A DNA stretch of 64,000 nt from Sorex araneus (lineage: Eukaryota; Chordata; Mammalia; Eulipotyphla; Soricidae). Positions 23,757 to 33,233 of this stretch are shown here, piece by piece. The first letter of the stretch is position 1; each line of letters begins with the position of its first letter. The notes beneath the pieces are model-generated. The model saw only the letters and a program-made list of their open reading frames with translations. It searched no databases and was not told where the DNA came from. A program made the position numbers and the translations under genes. The DNA is taken from assembly GCF_027595985.1 (NCBI RefSeq), contig NC_073305.1:114958259-115022258 (forward strand), in the 5' to 3' direction.

Positions 23757-24104
23757 TCTTGTATCATTTGTCATCCTGTTGCTAGAGTGGGTGCAGTAAT
23801 GTCTCCATTCATCCCTGTCGCATGCTGGTGTAGCCCAATGGCATCTGCTCACTCTAGGAACACAAAGAGCCTCAAACCATTTATTTGTTCAGGGTCTTGA
23901 CAAAGAAGTCTGACCATCTCATAGGTGGATGGCCAGGCGTTCTTTTGAGGTCCCGTGGAATCCAGTCGGTAACACTTCTAGTCCATTGTTTGTCTCCAAA
24001 TCTCATTACGTGTCCGACCCATCTGACTTTCTATGCCTTGGCAGATGAGACAGCATCCCTGATTCTCAATCGTCGATGGAAGTGGAACTCCGGAATACAG
24101 CAAC
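23757..24104 (-). mobile_element. 3' end of an RTE-like LINE, antisense (broken RT C-terminus)
   Basis: The minus strand encodes a degraded C-terminus of a non-L1 LINE polyprotein. Recognisable in order are [45 protein letters not shown], then after a frameshift EALCVPRVSRCHWATPACD and RDEWRHYC. Stop codons and one frameshift show it is dead. This GHV..R..D..WT..V..W.PR pattern occurs in the C-terminal part of RTE-type and related endonuclease-RT proteins and is not found in L1. Its last bases, aatggagacattactgc through ctctagcaacaggatgac, match the 3' module of the window's type A SINE. It is therefore a candidate donor of that SINE's tail. The clade is assigned from memory of motifs and not from a search. 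Confidence 0.75.
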
Positions 24105-25037
24105 TAGATATAAAAATTATTTTTAAGTTAAGATACAGAAGTACTGATAGGCAAATTAACTAAAAGCAGAGTAAATAAAAACACAAAAGAGAGAATATAC
24201 AGTTTTAAAAGCCATTAAAAAGTTCTTAAATTCTAAAAAAAGAGAGAGAGAGAGAATATAGTGATAAACCTCTCAGAAATAAGACAAAGAAACTCAGATG
24301 GGAAAGGTTCAGAAAGGTCAAGTAGATTAAAGATAAAGTAATAATTCACTTATTATGATGAAATTTGATCATCTAACTTTAGAGTGAAATTCAGTAACAC
24401 TCAAAAGCTTCTAGAAAGATTCTATAATGTCTTAAAAAAAAGCAAGAAACAGATTTTCATCTGACTTCTCAATAGCAACATTGAATTCAAGGGGACAATA
24501 GACTAATGTTGTTTTAATATTGATGAGAAAAATATTCCAAATTAGAAATAACAGTCTTACTGCCATCTAAATGTAGGATATGTCCAAGGAGAAAACACTT
24601 GATACTATTAATATATATTAGTCTAGTCCTGCTTAATTTGGCGTCTTAACTTTAAGGATGTATTTATAAGCATCCCAGATTACACTGAAATGACAGTTTT
24701 ACTTTTGCTCATTAAATACTGATGAATAGATATGTGATACCAGCAGTTGGATAAAGAAATATATTGCAGGCATTGTTATTTATTGTTGCATCTAGTTTAA
24801 ACACACTTGATCACTAATCTTCAAAATGTTATTCTCTTTGAATGCCAAATGTACTTCTGTGAATGCAGATTTAGTAAATAATAATGATATAAGTGAAAGG
24901 AAGATGTTTAAAATTGGAAAACTCAATAAAATAGTCTATATTGTCAATCATACTATCTGATCTGACATCACTGGTCTTCAAAAAATTAATTGTAAGTGAA
25001 AAAGTAAATAAATGCAAGTGATAAATTTTAGGTATAT
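24105..25037. other. AT-rich stretch; short GA tract
   Basis: A small (GA)n tract lies at 24241-24257. No gene or repeat family recognised. Confidence 0.4.
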
Positions 25038-25056
25038 AAAGTTTTAAAAGTTGCCA

Positions 25057-26195
25057 GCCGTGACCCCATACCTGCCCAGGAGGGGAAAGGTATTTCTTTC
25101 TCGCGCCTGTCCCTTCCCGGGGATGAAGGGCATGGGGACTCCACATTATGACGACCACAGATGGGATTTTACGACAAAAACTGCAGCAAAAGGGCACGAG
25201 GGTGCTCTTGGGAAGGTGGGAGGCACCGGCCCCTCCCACCGCTGCTGAGATGTGACCCCGGGGGCCGCACGCACGTGCAGCTCCTCCGCAGCTGCACAAG
25301 CGTGAATCCAGACCCAGCTGAACCAACTTCAACATGGGCAGCCACTTGCAGAATGTCTCTAGCCTGAGAACCAAGCCAGGACCCCATGCCCGCCCAGGAG
25401 GGGAAAGGTATTTCTCTCTCTCTCGCCTATCCCTTCCCGGGGATGAAGGGCGTGGGGACACCATATTATGATGACCACAGATGGGATTTTACGACAAAAA
25501 CTGCAGCAAAAGGGCGCGAGGGTGCTCTTGGGAAGGTGGGAGGCACCGGCCCCTCCCACCGCTACTGAGATGTGACCCCGGGGGCCGCACACGCATGCGG
25601 CTCCTCCGCACCTGCACGAGCGTGAATCCAGACCCAGCTGAACCAACTTCAACATGGGCAGCTACTTGCAGAATGTCTCCAGCCAGAGAACTAAGCCACG
25701 ACCCCCATGCCCACCCCGGAGGGGAAAGGTATTTCTCTCTCGCGCCTCTTCCTTTCCAGGGATGAAGAGTGTGGGGACTGCCATATTATGACGACCACAG
25801 ATGGGGTTACAAGCTTGCAATGATCCAATATCTGGAAGAAATCTCCCTGGACTTAGTTGTTAAAGTACAGAAATCCAAAACCTCATTTCCCTTCACAACA
25901 GGTCTGACTCTAGTGGGGTACTCCTAACAATAATGGTGAGGACTGTGTTGAAATATTGAATGTAACCAAAGTAAATAGAAAGTAAAATGAAATTTATCAG
26001 TTACAAGGGGGGGTGCGGGGGTGGGCAGGATGGGAGGCGTACTGTGTGTGTGTGTGTTTTTTTTGGTGGTGGTGGGATATGGGCACTGGTGAAGGGATGG
26101 TTGTTTCAGCATTGTATGACTGAGACTTAAGCCTGAAAGCATTGTAATTTTCCACACGGTGATTCAATAAAATAAAATTTAAAAAATATATTAAA
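25057..26195 (+). mobile_element. ORF-less L1 composite with CpG-rich tandem 5' monomers
   Basis: Flanked by a perfect 19-bp duplication, aaagttttaaaagttgcca, at 25038-25056 and 26196-26214. The 5' part is 2.3 copies of a CpG-rich unit (25062, 25380, 25700). At about 25807 it passes directly into an L1 3' end: ggacttagttgttaaagtac, a G-rich run at 26007-26034, gcattgtatgactgagac, ggtgattcaataaaat and an A-rich tail. The organisation of tandem GC-rich monomers at the 5' end is known for mouse L1 promoters. Here ORF1 and ORF2 are absent. The duplication proves one insertion event. The 197-codon minus-strand ORF over the monomers is a product of the repeat. Confidence 0.85.
25062..25806 (+). repeat. 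CpG-rich 318-bp tandem monomers (about 2.3 copies)
   Basis: Units start at 25062, 25380 and 25700 with gaccccatrcc-like sequence. Spacings are 318 and 320 bp and the units are highly similar. Landmarks are ggggaaaggtatttct, attatgacgaccacagatgg, ccgggggccgcac and ccagacccagctgaacc. CpG sites are retained, unlike the flanking DNA. By analogy with mouse L1 they are probably promoter units, which is an inference. Confidence 0.9.
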
Positions 26196-26349
26196 AAAGT
26201 TTTAAAAGTTGCCACATTAAAATATAAATTGCTTCAGTCTCTGGAAAATGTACTGGAGATGACTTGAAAAAAAAAACGCAAAACAGAAATTCTATATGAT
26301 ACCACCCCCAAGTATTTATCTAAAGGATAAAAAATATTAATTCAAACAC

Positions 26350-26505
26350 ATGTGCAGAGTTGGAGAAATAATTTATTTGACTGGAGTACATATTTAGAAT
26401 CCAAAAACCCTTGATTTGATCCATAGCAAGCCATAGACCGAGAGCAACACCAGGAGCAATCCTTGAACACCAAGCCTAGAGAAGTCCCTGAGTATTCATT
26501 AAACA
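26350..26505 (+). mobile_element. Type B-like SINE, degraded
   Basis: Head remnant agttggagaaataatttat, then caccaggagcaatccttga and a late aaacagaaaccaaag tail. Old copy. Confidence 0.45.
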
Positions 26506-27130
26506 GAAACCAAAGAATATTTATATGCCTCTGTTTAAATGAGCATTATTCACAAAAATCAAAACATAAGATCAATCTAATGCATAGCCATGTGGCCCCA
26601 AAACGAACAAAAAGAACAATTTTGGTGTAAAAATTTATTCCAAAGACATGTAGCATGACTATGAAGAACTTCCAAACAGATTTAGAAAGACTCTATAAGA
26701 AACAAGGAGATTAAACAGCATCAAGTAACTTGGAAAATGTAACACTTAAAAAGGTGATCATCAAAAATAGAAATATGTATAAAGCAAATAAAAACAAGGA
26801 GAAAGCATTCATAACAGCCTAAAACTCATCTTTAACATGGTAAATTCTGAGAAAGAAAAATTGTTAGAGACAGTGAAGAAGATAATAGTGTACAAAAGCA
26901 CTAATTCTGCTCAGGGAAACATATGGGACAAATACATCGATTAATATTTACATAAATTAATTTTAATGTACACTAGTATAAAATTTAAGTATTTAGTCAC
27001 TAATGTCTGAATGACAGATATAATAAAGAATTTTCAAACTAAAGTTGAGTTAACCAAGGGAAGATTTTAGGGAAGGAGAAAATAAATAAAGATCCTAGGA
27101 AGAAATCCTTACAAAATAATTTTTAAAAGA
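26506..27130. other. No recognised feature
   Basis: A-rich sequence with no supported gene or repeat. Confidence 0.35.
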
Positions 27131-27133
27131 CAG

Positions 27134-27293
27134 TTTGGGGCTGGAACAATAGCACAGCAGGTAGAGTGCTTGCCTTGCATACAGACAACCCTGGTTCAAT
27201 CACCATATATGGTTCCCCAAGCCCTGCCAATAGAGATTCCTGAGCAAAGTCATGGATAAACCCTGAGCATTGCCCCAAAAAAACAAACACAAA
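27134..27293 (+). mobile_element. Type B SINE
   Basis: gggctggaacaatagcacag head, ccctggttcaatcacc B-box region, and an A-rich aaaaaacaaacacaaaca end. No clear duplication. Confidence 0.75.
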
Positions 27294-27424
27294 CAAATTT
27301 AACATATTACACTCATTCCAAAGACATTAAGCATGAATTAAAAAAATAATACCCTCTAATATTATCATACTGCACTAAATTTTATATAAAGAACTTAATA
27401 GTTGAATTCAAAAGATGTGAAAAA

Positions 27425-27590
27425 GAGGTTGAAAGTGATAGTACAGCAGGGAGGGCATTTGCCTTACACATGGCTGACCTGGGTTTGATCCTTGATATCC
27501 CATATGGTTCTCCAAGAACTTCCAGGAATAATTCCTGAATACAGAGGCAGAACCCTTGAGCATCACTGGGTGTAACCTAAAAAGAAAAAA
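27425..27590 (+). mobile_element. Type B SINE, moderately diverged
   Basis: gatagtacagcagggagggc head, tgggtttgatccttgata, and gggtgtaacctaaaaagaaa end. Confidence 0.75.
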
Positions 27591-28161
27591 AAGTGAACCA
27601 GATATATAGAGCACTTACAAAAGATAACTTTATGAAAGTAACTTTACTTTATGATGAAAAAACTTAAGACAAAGTTAACTTAAGCCAAAGATATATCTTA
27701 TGGATCAAAAAATAAGTGTTATAATATGGGAAGTGAAAAAGTGGAAACAGGAAGTGCAGATGAGACAGGAAATTTATCTAAAAAAAAGGAGGAACATTGC
27801 GTAGTAGACTGAGGGAGAAGTGGAATTGTGGAGGACATTAACAGATGAAGTTTCTTGAAAAGGTAACATGGTCAAAATAGAGAAGAGATAAAACATTCAG
27901 TGCAGAATAAAGAGTAAAAGACAAGGAATGCAGAATGCAGAAGTGAGCCTAAAGATTTGTAAGAGAAAGGGAAGATCACCCTTCCACCTCCAAATACATG
28001 AAATTAAAATATTTTATTTCCTTTAATATGTAAAAGAGAGTCAGAAGGGTCCGGTTTTATGTACTGGTATCCAGTTTTGTGTGCTTGATACCTAGCAAGC
28101 AAGATAGAAGGTGGGGGGCAACTGAAGCAGAACAATGTAAATTATCTGTTTGAAAAGCAGA

Positions 28162-29510
28162 TTCGGGGCTATGATGTCACTAACAGGTCAATCTTTACCT
28201 GCAGGGTGAGTGAATCAGCACCTGTACCTGATGGTGCCTTCAGGCTTCCTGACACTCCAAAATTTCCACTGTGCCTTTGGCTGGACCCCAACAACTTGGG
28301 ACCAATTTCACCAAGAAATTAAATGACCCAAATCTAGGTATGTGGGAACCATGCCCACAAACCACCTCTGGCTCAGTTATACAAGCTGATACATTGGCTT
28401 TATTTCAGAGACCCATAGATAAATCTTGAAATAGACCAAAAGTCACAGTTAATCTCAGATCTACGCATGGCTGAACAGACTGAGGGAAATCAGAGGGAGG
28501 CAGGTTGGCCTGTACCTGCCCAAGCAGAGCCCCCATCAGCAGCTTGCTTCCACAATCCAAAATCACTGCCATAGCCCCTGCCTGACTCCACTGTCTCAGG
28601 ACTGACCTCACAAAAATTTAATCTGCTGAAAATTTGGGTATGCAGGTTTTGTGACTGAAATCTCCAGCCTTTCACAGAGTTGGGGTGTGCTACCTCCCCC
28701 CACTTCCCAGTACACATAGAAGCACTGGCAGTCATCCCCACAAACCAACTCCAGTGCCACCCTGTAAACTCTATTATTGGCCTGGCTTCAGAGACCCATA
28801 AATAAATCTTTAAAGAGATCAAAAGCCAGAGACACAACAGTGAGTCCCAGAAGACACCACAGAGCCAGAGATCTATCTGGGCCCCATATCGAGCCAATTT
28901 CACCAGGTCTCCCCAGATGGAGCAGGTACACTCTCCCTGCCTACTCCAGATGGAATCCCAGTGACCAAGAGCTTCCACAAGCAAGGCCCAGGTATGCGGG
29001 TTCCAGGACTAAATCTCCAGGCACCTGGCTGTTCCTCCCAGGCCCCCCACCCACTCTTGGCCTGTCTGTCACACTCACAATGTTCCTCTGTGCCATCTTA
29101 GTGCAACAATAGCCCTGATCCAGAGACACCCAGTTGAATCCCAAAATGAATTAGTGTGACCCAAAAAGCAAAAAAAAAAAAAAGGATTCCAGAAGTGCGT
29201 GACCATGACATCCAAGATATTCAAAATGAGCAATGAACAATAAATGATCTAGCATCTGCACCTAGCAGGCAGACTTGAATGGTGGTGGGAAAATTTGAGC
29301 AAAGCATAATGCCCAAAAGTAGAGAGAGAGCATTGGGAAAATTGCCAGCCATGGAGGCAGGGTGAAAACGGATGGGGAGGGAGGATATACTAGGGTTACT
29401 GGTGGTTGAAAGTGTACACTGGTGGAGGCATGGGTGTTCGATCATTGTATGGCTGAATCTTGAACATGAAAGTTTTGTAACTGTATCTCATGGTGATTCA
29501 ATCTTTTAAA
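28162..29510 (+). mobile_element. L1 composite: tandem CpG-poor monomers plus L1 3' end
   Basis: About three diverged copies of the CpG-poor unit lie in tandem: roughly 28165-28455, 28500-28830 and 28860-29140. Shared landmarks are the ccaatttcacca motif, ggtatg..ggtt.., ctgaaatctccag, and an end near cagagacccataaataaatc. A stub of type B SINE end (gtgtgacccaaaaagc plus poly(A), 29152-29184) follows. Then comes an L1 3' end with cccaaaagtagagagagag, cattgtatggctgaatc and ggtgattcaatc. No ORF1/ORF2 segment is present. I found no convincing duplication, so the ends are approximate. Confidence 0.6.
29152..29184 (+). mobile_element. Type B SINE 3' stub with poly(A)
   Basis: Only the terminal gtgtgacccaaaaagc and an A-run remain, inside the composite between monomers and L1 tail. 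Confidence 0.55.
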
Positions 29511-29511
29511 A

Positions 29512-29965
29512 AGGAAAAAAAGTAACATGGAGTTCATGCCCAATTCAATAAGCTTAATCAATGACTGAATAAATAGCAGTACTCCTACATAAACGAAAAA
29601 AGGTAACCATTTGTTTTTAAAGATGATAATAAGTAGATATGCATAGGTATATACCTGGCTATGCCAAGATCTGTCCAAATTTAAATAGACCTGTAGAATT
29701 GATAGCATGCCTCTGGAAAGCTCTAGAGATGCACAGTAGAATTAAACCAATCTGCGACACTTCTGGACTCCAGGCCATCTCCAGGTTTTGGCTGAAACAA
29801 GGGTAGACTTTAACTGAAAACTTGGCCTGCCTGCCCCTTGAATGAATGACAGCCTGGAATTATCTGGATTTTAACCACTGCCTTCCTTCCTGTGTTAGTG
29901 TCCTGTCTCTCAAACATTGCCATGTAGTTTGTATCTCTTTCTATTTTGATTGCTAATTATGTCTT
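29512..29965. other. No recognised feature
   Basis: Moderately AT-rich sequence without a supported gene or repeat. Confidence 0.4.
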
Positions 29966-29973
29966 ATATATCT

Positions 29974-30221
29974 CTGGACTGGAACCATAGCACAGTGGGT
30001 AGGGCATTTGCCTTGCACACAGCCGACTTGGGTTAGATTCCTCCGTCCCTCTCGGAGAGCCTGGGAAGCTATCAAGAGTATCCTGCTCACACGGCAGAGC
30101 CTGGCAAGTTACCTGTGGCATATTCCATATGCCAAAAACAGTAACAATAAGTCACAATGGAGATGCTACTGGTGCCCGCTTCAGCAAATCGATGAACAAC
30201 GGGATGACAGTGCTACAATGC
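29974..30221 (+). mobile_element. Type A SINE, full length
   Basis: Complete head, body and 3' module with a doubled gtgctacaatgctac tail. Only a weak cttatat duplication flanks it. Confidence 0.88.
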
Positions 30222-30963
30222 TACTTATATTTCTTTAATGTAGATTCTTCCCAACAAATTCATATCATAGTTATATGCATCTCATTTGAATCCTAGGTGA
30301 AGCCTCTCTACATAAAAACCAACTTCCATACATCTAAGATGTTCAAAGATGATCTCTGAGTGTCCAAATTGCTCCTACACTGAACAACCAGCGTGGGGTG
30401 GGGTGCAGAATTGCATTCTACCACGAAAAGGCATATCAAAATGTTGGGTGGAAAGCATGGAGAGCAGGGATAGAGTAGCTACAGTAGAGTATTACCAGAC
30501 CTCAGCCCTTCTGATCTACCCCCCATCTCTCTGGGGTAGTGCCTGGTTGAGTTGTGAGGAAGCATTAGGACTTATCGAGTCTATACAAGCAGCAGTCAGG
30601 TAAGGACACTAGGATCTTACCTGTTCCACGAGACAGCTGTCAAGTTGCACCTGGGATGTATTAGATCAACACAGCATGATAACTTACCCTATCTGGTTAA
30701 GTTACCCTGAAAAAGGTTTATCAGGGTTTTCAGGGAACTGTGGCTCTATGTAGGAGTAAATTTGCTCCTTCACAGAAAAGGGAAATGAATCTTGACTCCC
30801 TTTCAGATTTCCCAGATTTGTAGTCTGTTAGTTCCTTCCGACAAAGCTATGAAACCAACTGGACCAGCTGAACTTCAAGAAAGCTCCCAGGACCTGGACA
30901 GGAGGTGACTGAGTGGATTCAGAGGAACTGACTTTTCCCAGATACATTAATAATTGGCAATCA
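30222..30963. other. Unassigned flank of the inverted repeat
   Basis: No SINE or L1 signature. A 255-bp ORF at 30349-30603 has no recognisable domain. It may be part of the same unclassified element as the inverted-repeat arms. Confidence 0.35.
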
Positions 30964-31353
30964 CTGGTGGCTGGACTTGAACGTGGAATGTTGATGTCTA
31001 TGGAATCTAGACAAATAACTGATTGATAATAATGGAATCTAGACAAACAACTGATTTGTATCAGTGATGGAATCTAGATAAATAATTTTGTTTCTGCTTA
31101 TACAAATCTTACCCATTGATCTAACTTTTCATCTAACTCTTATCATCTACCCTCGTCCTGCATGTATTGCATCCCATTTGCTCCTATATAATCACTGTTG
31201 ATACTAAAAAAAAAGATCTTCAGCCTGTAGTCCATATTTATTGACCATTAGTCATAAACTGCATTGGAATCAGCTCTGTATATCCAATGTACACAGATAC
31301 TGTATCTGGACAGTATCAGCATCTATTCCTACAAAGAAGAATTTCAGGAGAAG
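30964..31353 (+). repeat. Left arm of a 390-bp inverted repeat
   Basis: Matches the reverse complement of 32443-32832 almost end to end, with both arms 390 bp. It contains three diverged tandem copies of a unit like atggaatctagacaaataac (about 31000-31085), a tatataatcactg TATA-like box at about 31183, and a small hairpin gatactg..cagtatc near 31290-31310. Confidence 0.85.
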
Positions 31354-32442
31354 AATAGAGGAGCAAGTTGCTTTAATTATAACTTAAGAATAATGAGAGA
31401 GAAGAGGATAAAAGTTATCACATGAAGGAAAAGAAGGTTATTTCATATTCTCAATTGGAATGTGACTCCATAATGGAAATGCATGTTGCTTGCTTTTGCA
31501 AAGTTGGTTTTATAGGGGTTATAGATTGTCCAGACTTGGATCTTTTTATGTATAGATAAGAATCCATTACTAAGGGGATGTCAAGGAAAATGGACTTTGA
31601 ACATTTCCCCTTTCATATTCTCCTGGTGGGAGGGGAGGGAGGCAGCAGGTAGACCCAGAGGTCCTGGCAATGCAGATTAAAGAATTCACTCAGGCACCAG
31701 CCTAAGACATGAATGCTGGAGACCCACTGAGATGCAGGAATGAAGGCCCGAGAAAGCTAGATCCCCGTCGATAGAGGAAAATCTGTGGAAACAAAGTCTG
31801 TGGTACAAGTATGAAAGAAGACCATCAAAATTTCCAAGATCTTCCCCTTGACAACACCCTAAACTACAAAGAAAATGCCAAATAGGGACTTGGGAAATCC
31901 TTATAAAAATAACTTTGCAGAGGTGAATAGGATGTGTTTCCTACAAAGAAGGGGTGTCCACATTTCAAGTGCTCAGCTTGGGATGTATACTCTCAGCTCT
32001 CTACCTTCTGGAGGTACCTACTTTCTCTCTGAATGTGTTTTTCTCTCTTTCCCATTTATTTCCTGAATAAAGGTATATTATTTCATTATTCTCTGTCCTG
32101 CAATTCTTATCTGCTTAAAGAGATAATGGAGACTGGAACCTGACAAAGATCAGGACTAGTTTTCCCTTTTTTCTGCAAATAGCAATTCCTCATGCCAGGT
32201 AAGTAATTCAGATTGTGGGACCTCACCCCGAAGCTTGGGGATCAAATAGATCTTGTGTATAACTTGGCAGCTGCCCATTGGGGCTGGGGCAATGTAAGAA
32301 TCAATGCCTTATAGGTCTGTGAGGAAGCTCTACCAGCCCCAAGAGCCAACAGTCCCCACCCAGGCACTTCCTTGGGTCTGAGGTGGGTGGTAGAAAACAG
32401 AAAGGTGGCAATACTCCCTGAGTCTCAAAACTACTTCCTTTC
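31354..32442. other. Spacer between inverted-repeat arms, LTR-like features
   Basis: About 1.09 kb. A cttataaaaataac box (about 31900) lies upstream of a polyadenylation-type aataaa (about 32065) and a pyrimidine-rich stretch, as in retroviral-type LTRs. A consensus splice donor caggtaagt lies at about 32196. I could not identify an LTR family, and no protein-coding viral segment is seen. Confidence 0.3.
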
Positions 32443-32832
32443 CTTCTCCTGAAATTCTTCTTTGTAGGAATAGATACTGATACTGTCCAGATACAGTATC
32501 TGTGTACATTGGATACACAGAGCTGATTCCAATGCAGTCTATGACTAATGGTCAATAAATATGGACTACAGGCTGAAGATCATTTTATTTAGGATCAACA
32601 GTGATTATATAGGGGCAAATGGGATGCAATACATGCAGGATGAGGGTAGATGATAAGAGTTAGATGAAAAGTTAGATCAATGGGTAAGATTTGTATAAGC
32701 AGAAACAAAATTATTTATCTAGATTCCATCACTGATACAAATCAGTTGTTTGTCTAGACTCCATTATTATCAATCAGTTATTTGTCTAGATTCCATAGGC
32801 ATCAACATTCCACATTCAAGTCCAGCCACCAG
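32443..32832 (-). repeat. Right arm of the 390-bp inverted repeat
   Basis: Reverse-complement partner of 30964-31353. The inner boundary is at cttctcctgaaattc and the outer boundary at ccagccaccag. A degraded antisense SINE abuts its outer end. Confidence 0.85.
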
Positions 32833-32846
32833 GCTACTTCCTTCAT

Positions 32847-33010
32847 TTTTGTGTGTGGTGGGGAGGGACACACCTGGGACTGTTCAGGGCTTACTCCTGG
32901 CGCTGTGCTCAGGATAACTCCTTGTGAAATTCTGGTGACCATATGCAGTGTAAAGTGATGGGGATCAACCCAGGGTCAGGTGCATGTAAAAGCCCTACCC
33001 ACTGTACTGT
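32847..33010 (-). mobile_element. Type B-like SINE, antisense, old
   Basis: Reverse body with gggcttactcctggcgctg, gatggggatcaacccagggt, and reverse head ctacccactgtactg. Confidence 0.65.
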
Positions 33011-33040
33011 TTGGGGGACCTTCAGACCTTCAATATTCTT

Positions 33041-33218
33041 TGTTTGTTTGTTTGTTTTGTTTTATTTTTTGGGTCACACCCGGCGATGCAAAGGGGTCAC
33101 TCCTGGCTCTGCACTCAGGAATTACCCCTGGCGGACCATATGGGATGCTGGAACGAGGGTAGGCCTCTATCCACTGTGCTCTTGCTCCAGCACACCCCTC
33201 CCACCCCCTTCCCCCAAC
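33041..33218 (-). mobile_element. Type B SINE, antisense, with extra 5' sequence
   Basis: Perfect 15-bp duplication accttcaatattctt at 33026-33040 and 33219-33233. The SINE proper ends at about 33191 (cttgctccag). Another 27 bp of C-rich sequence lies between its 5' end and the duplication and so belongs to the insertion. Confidence 0.9.
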
Positions 33219-33233
33219 ACCTTCAATATTCTT

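Noticed and set aside
24871-25464. 197-codon minus-strand ORF, the second longest outside the L1
   Set aside because: It runs through the CpG-rich tandem monomers and into AT-rich flank. The same peptide recurs in the next monomer (25359-25655), so it reflects the repeat and not a gene.
25062-25806. Tandem repeat considered as a satellite or CRISPR-like array
   Set aside because: Only 2.3 units of 318 bp, no spacers, enclosed in a retrotransposon target duplication and joined to an L1 tail, in mammalian DNA.
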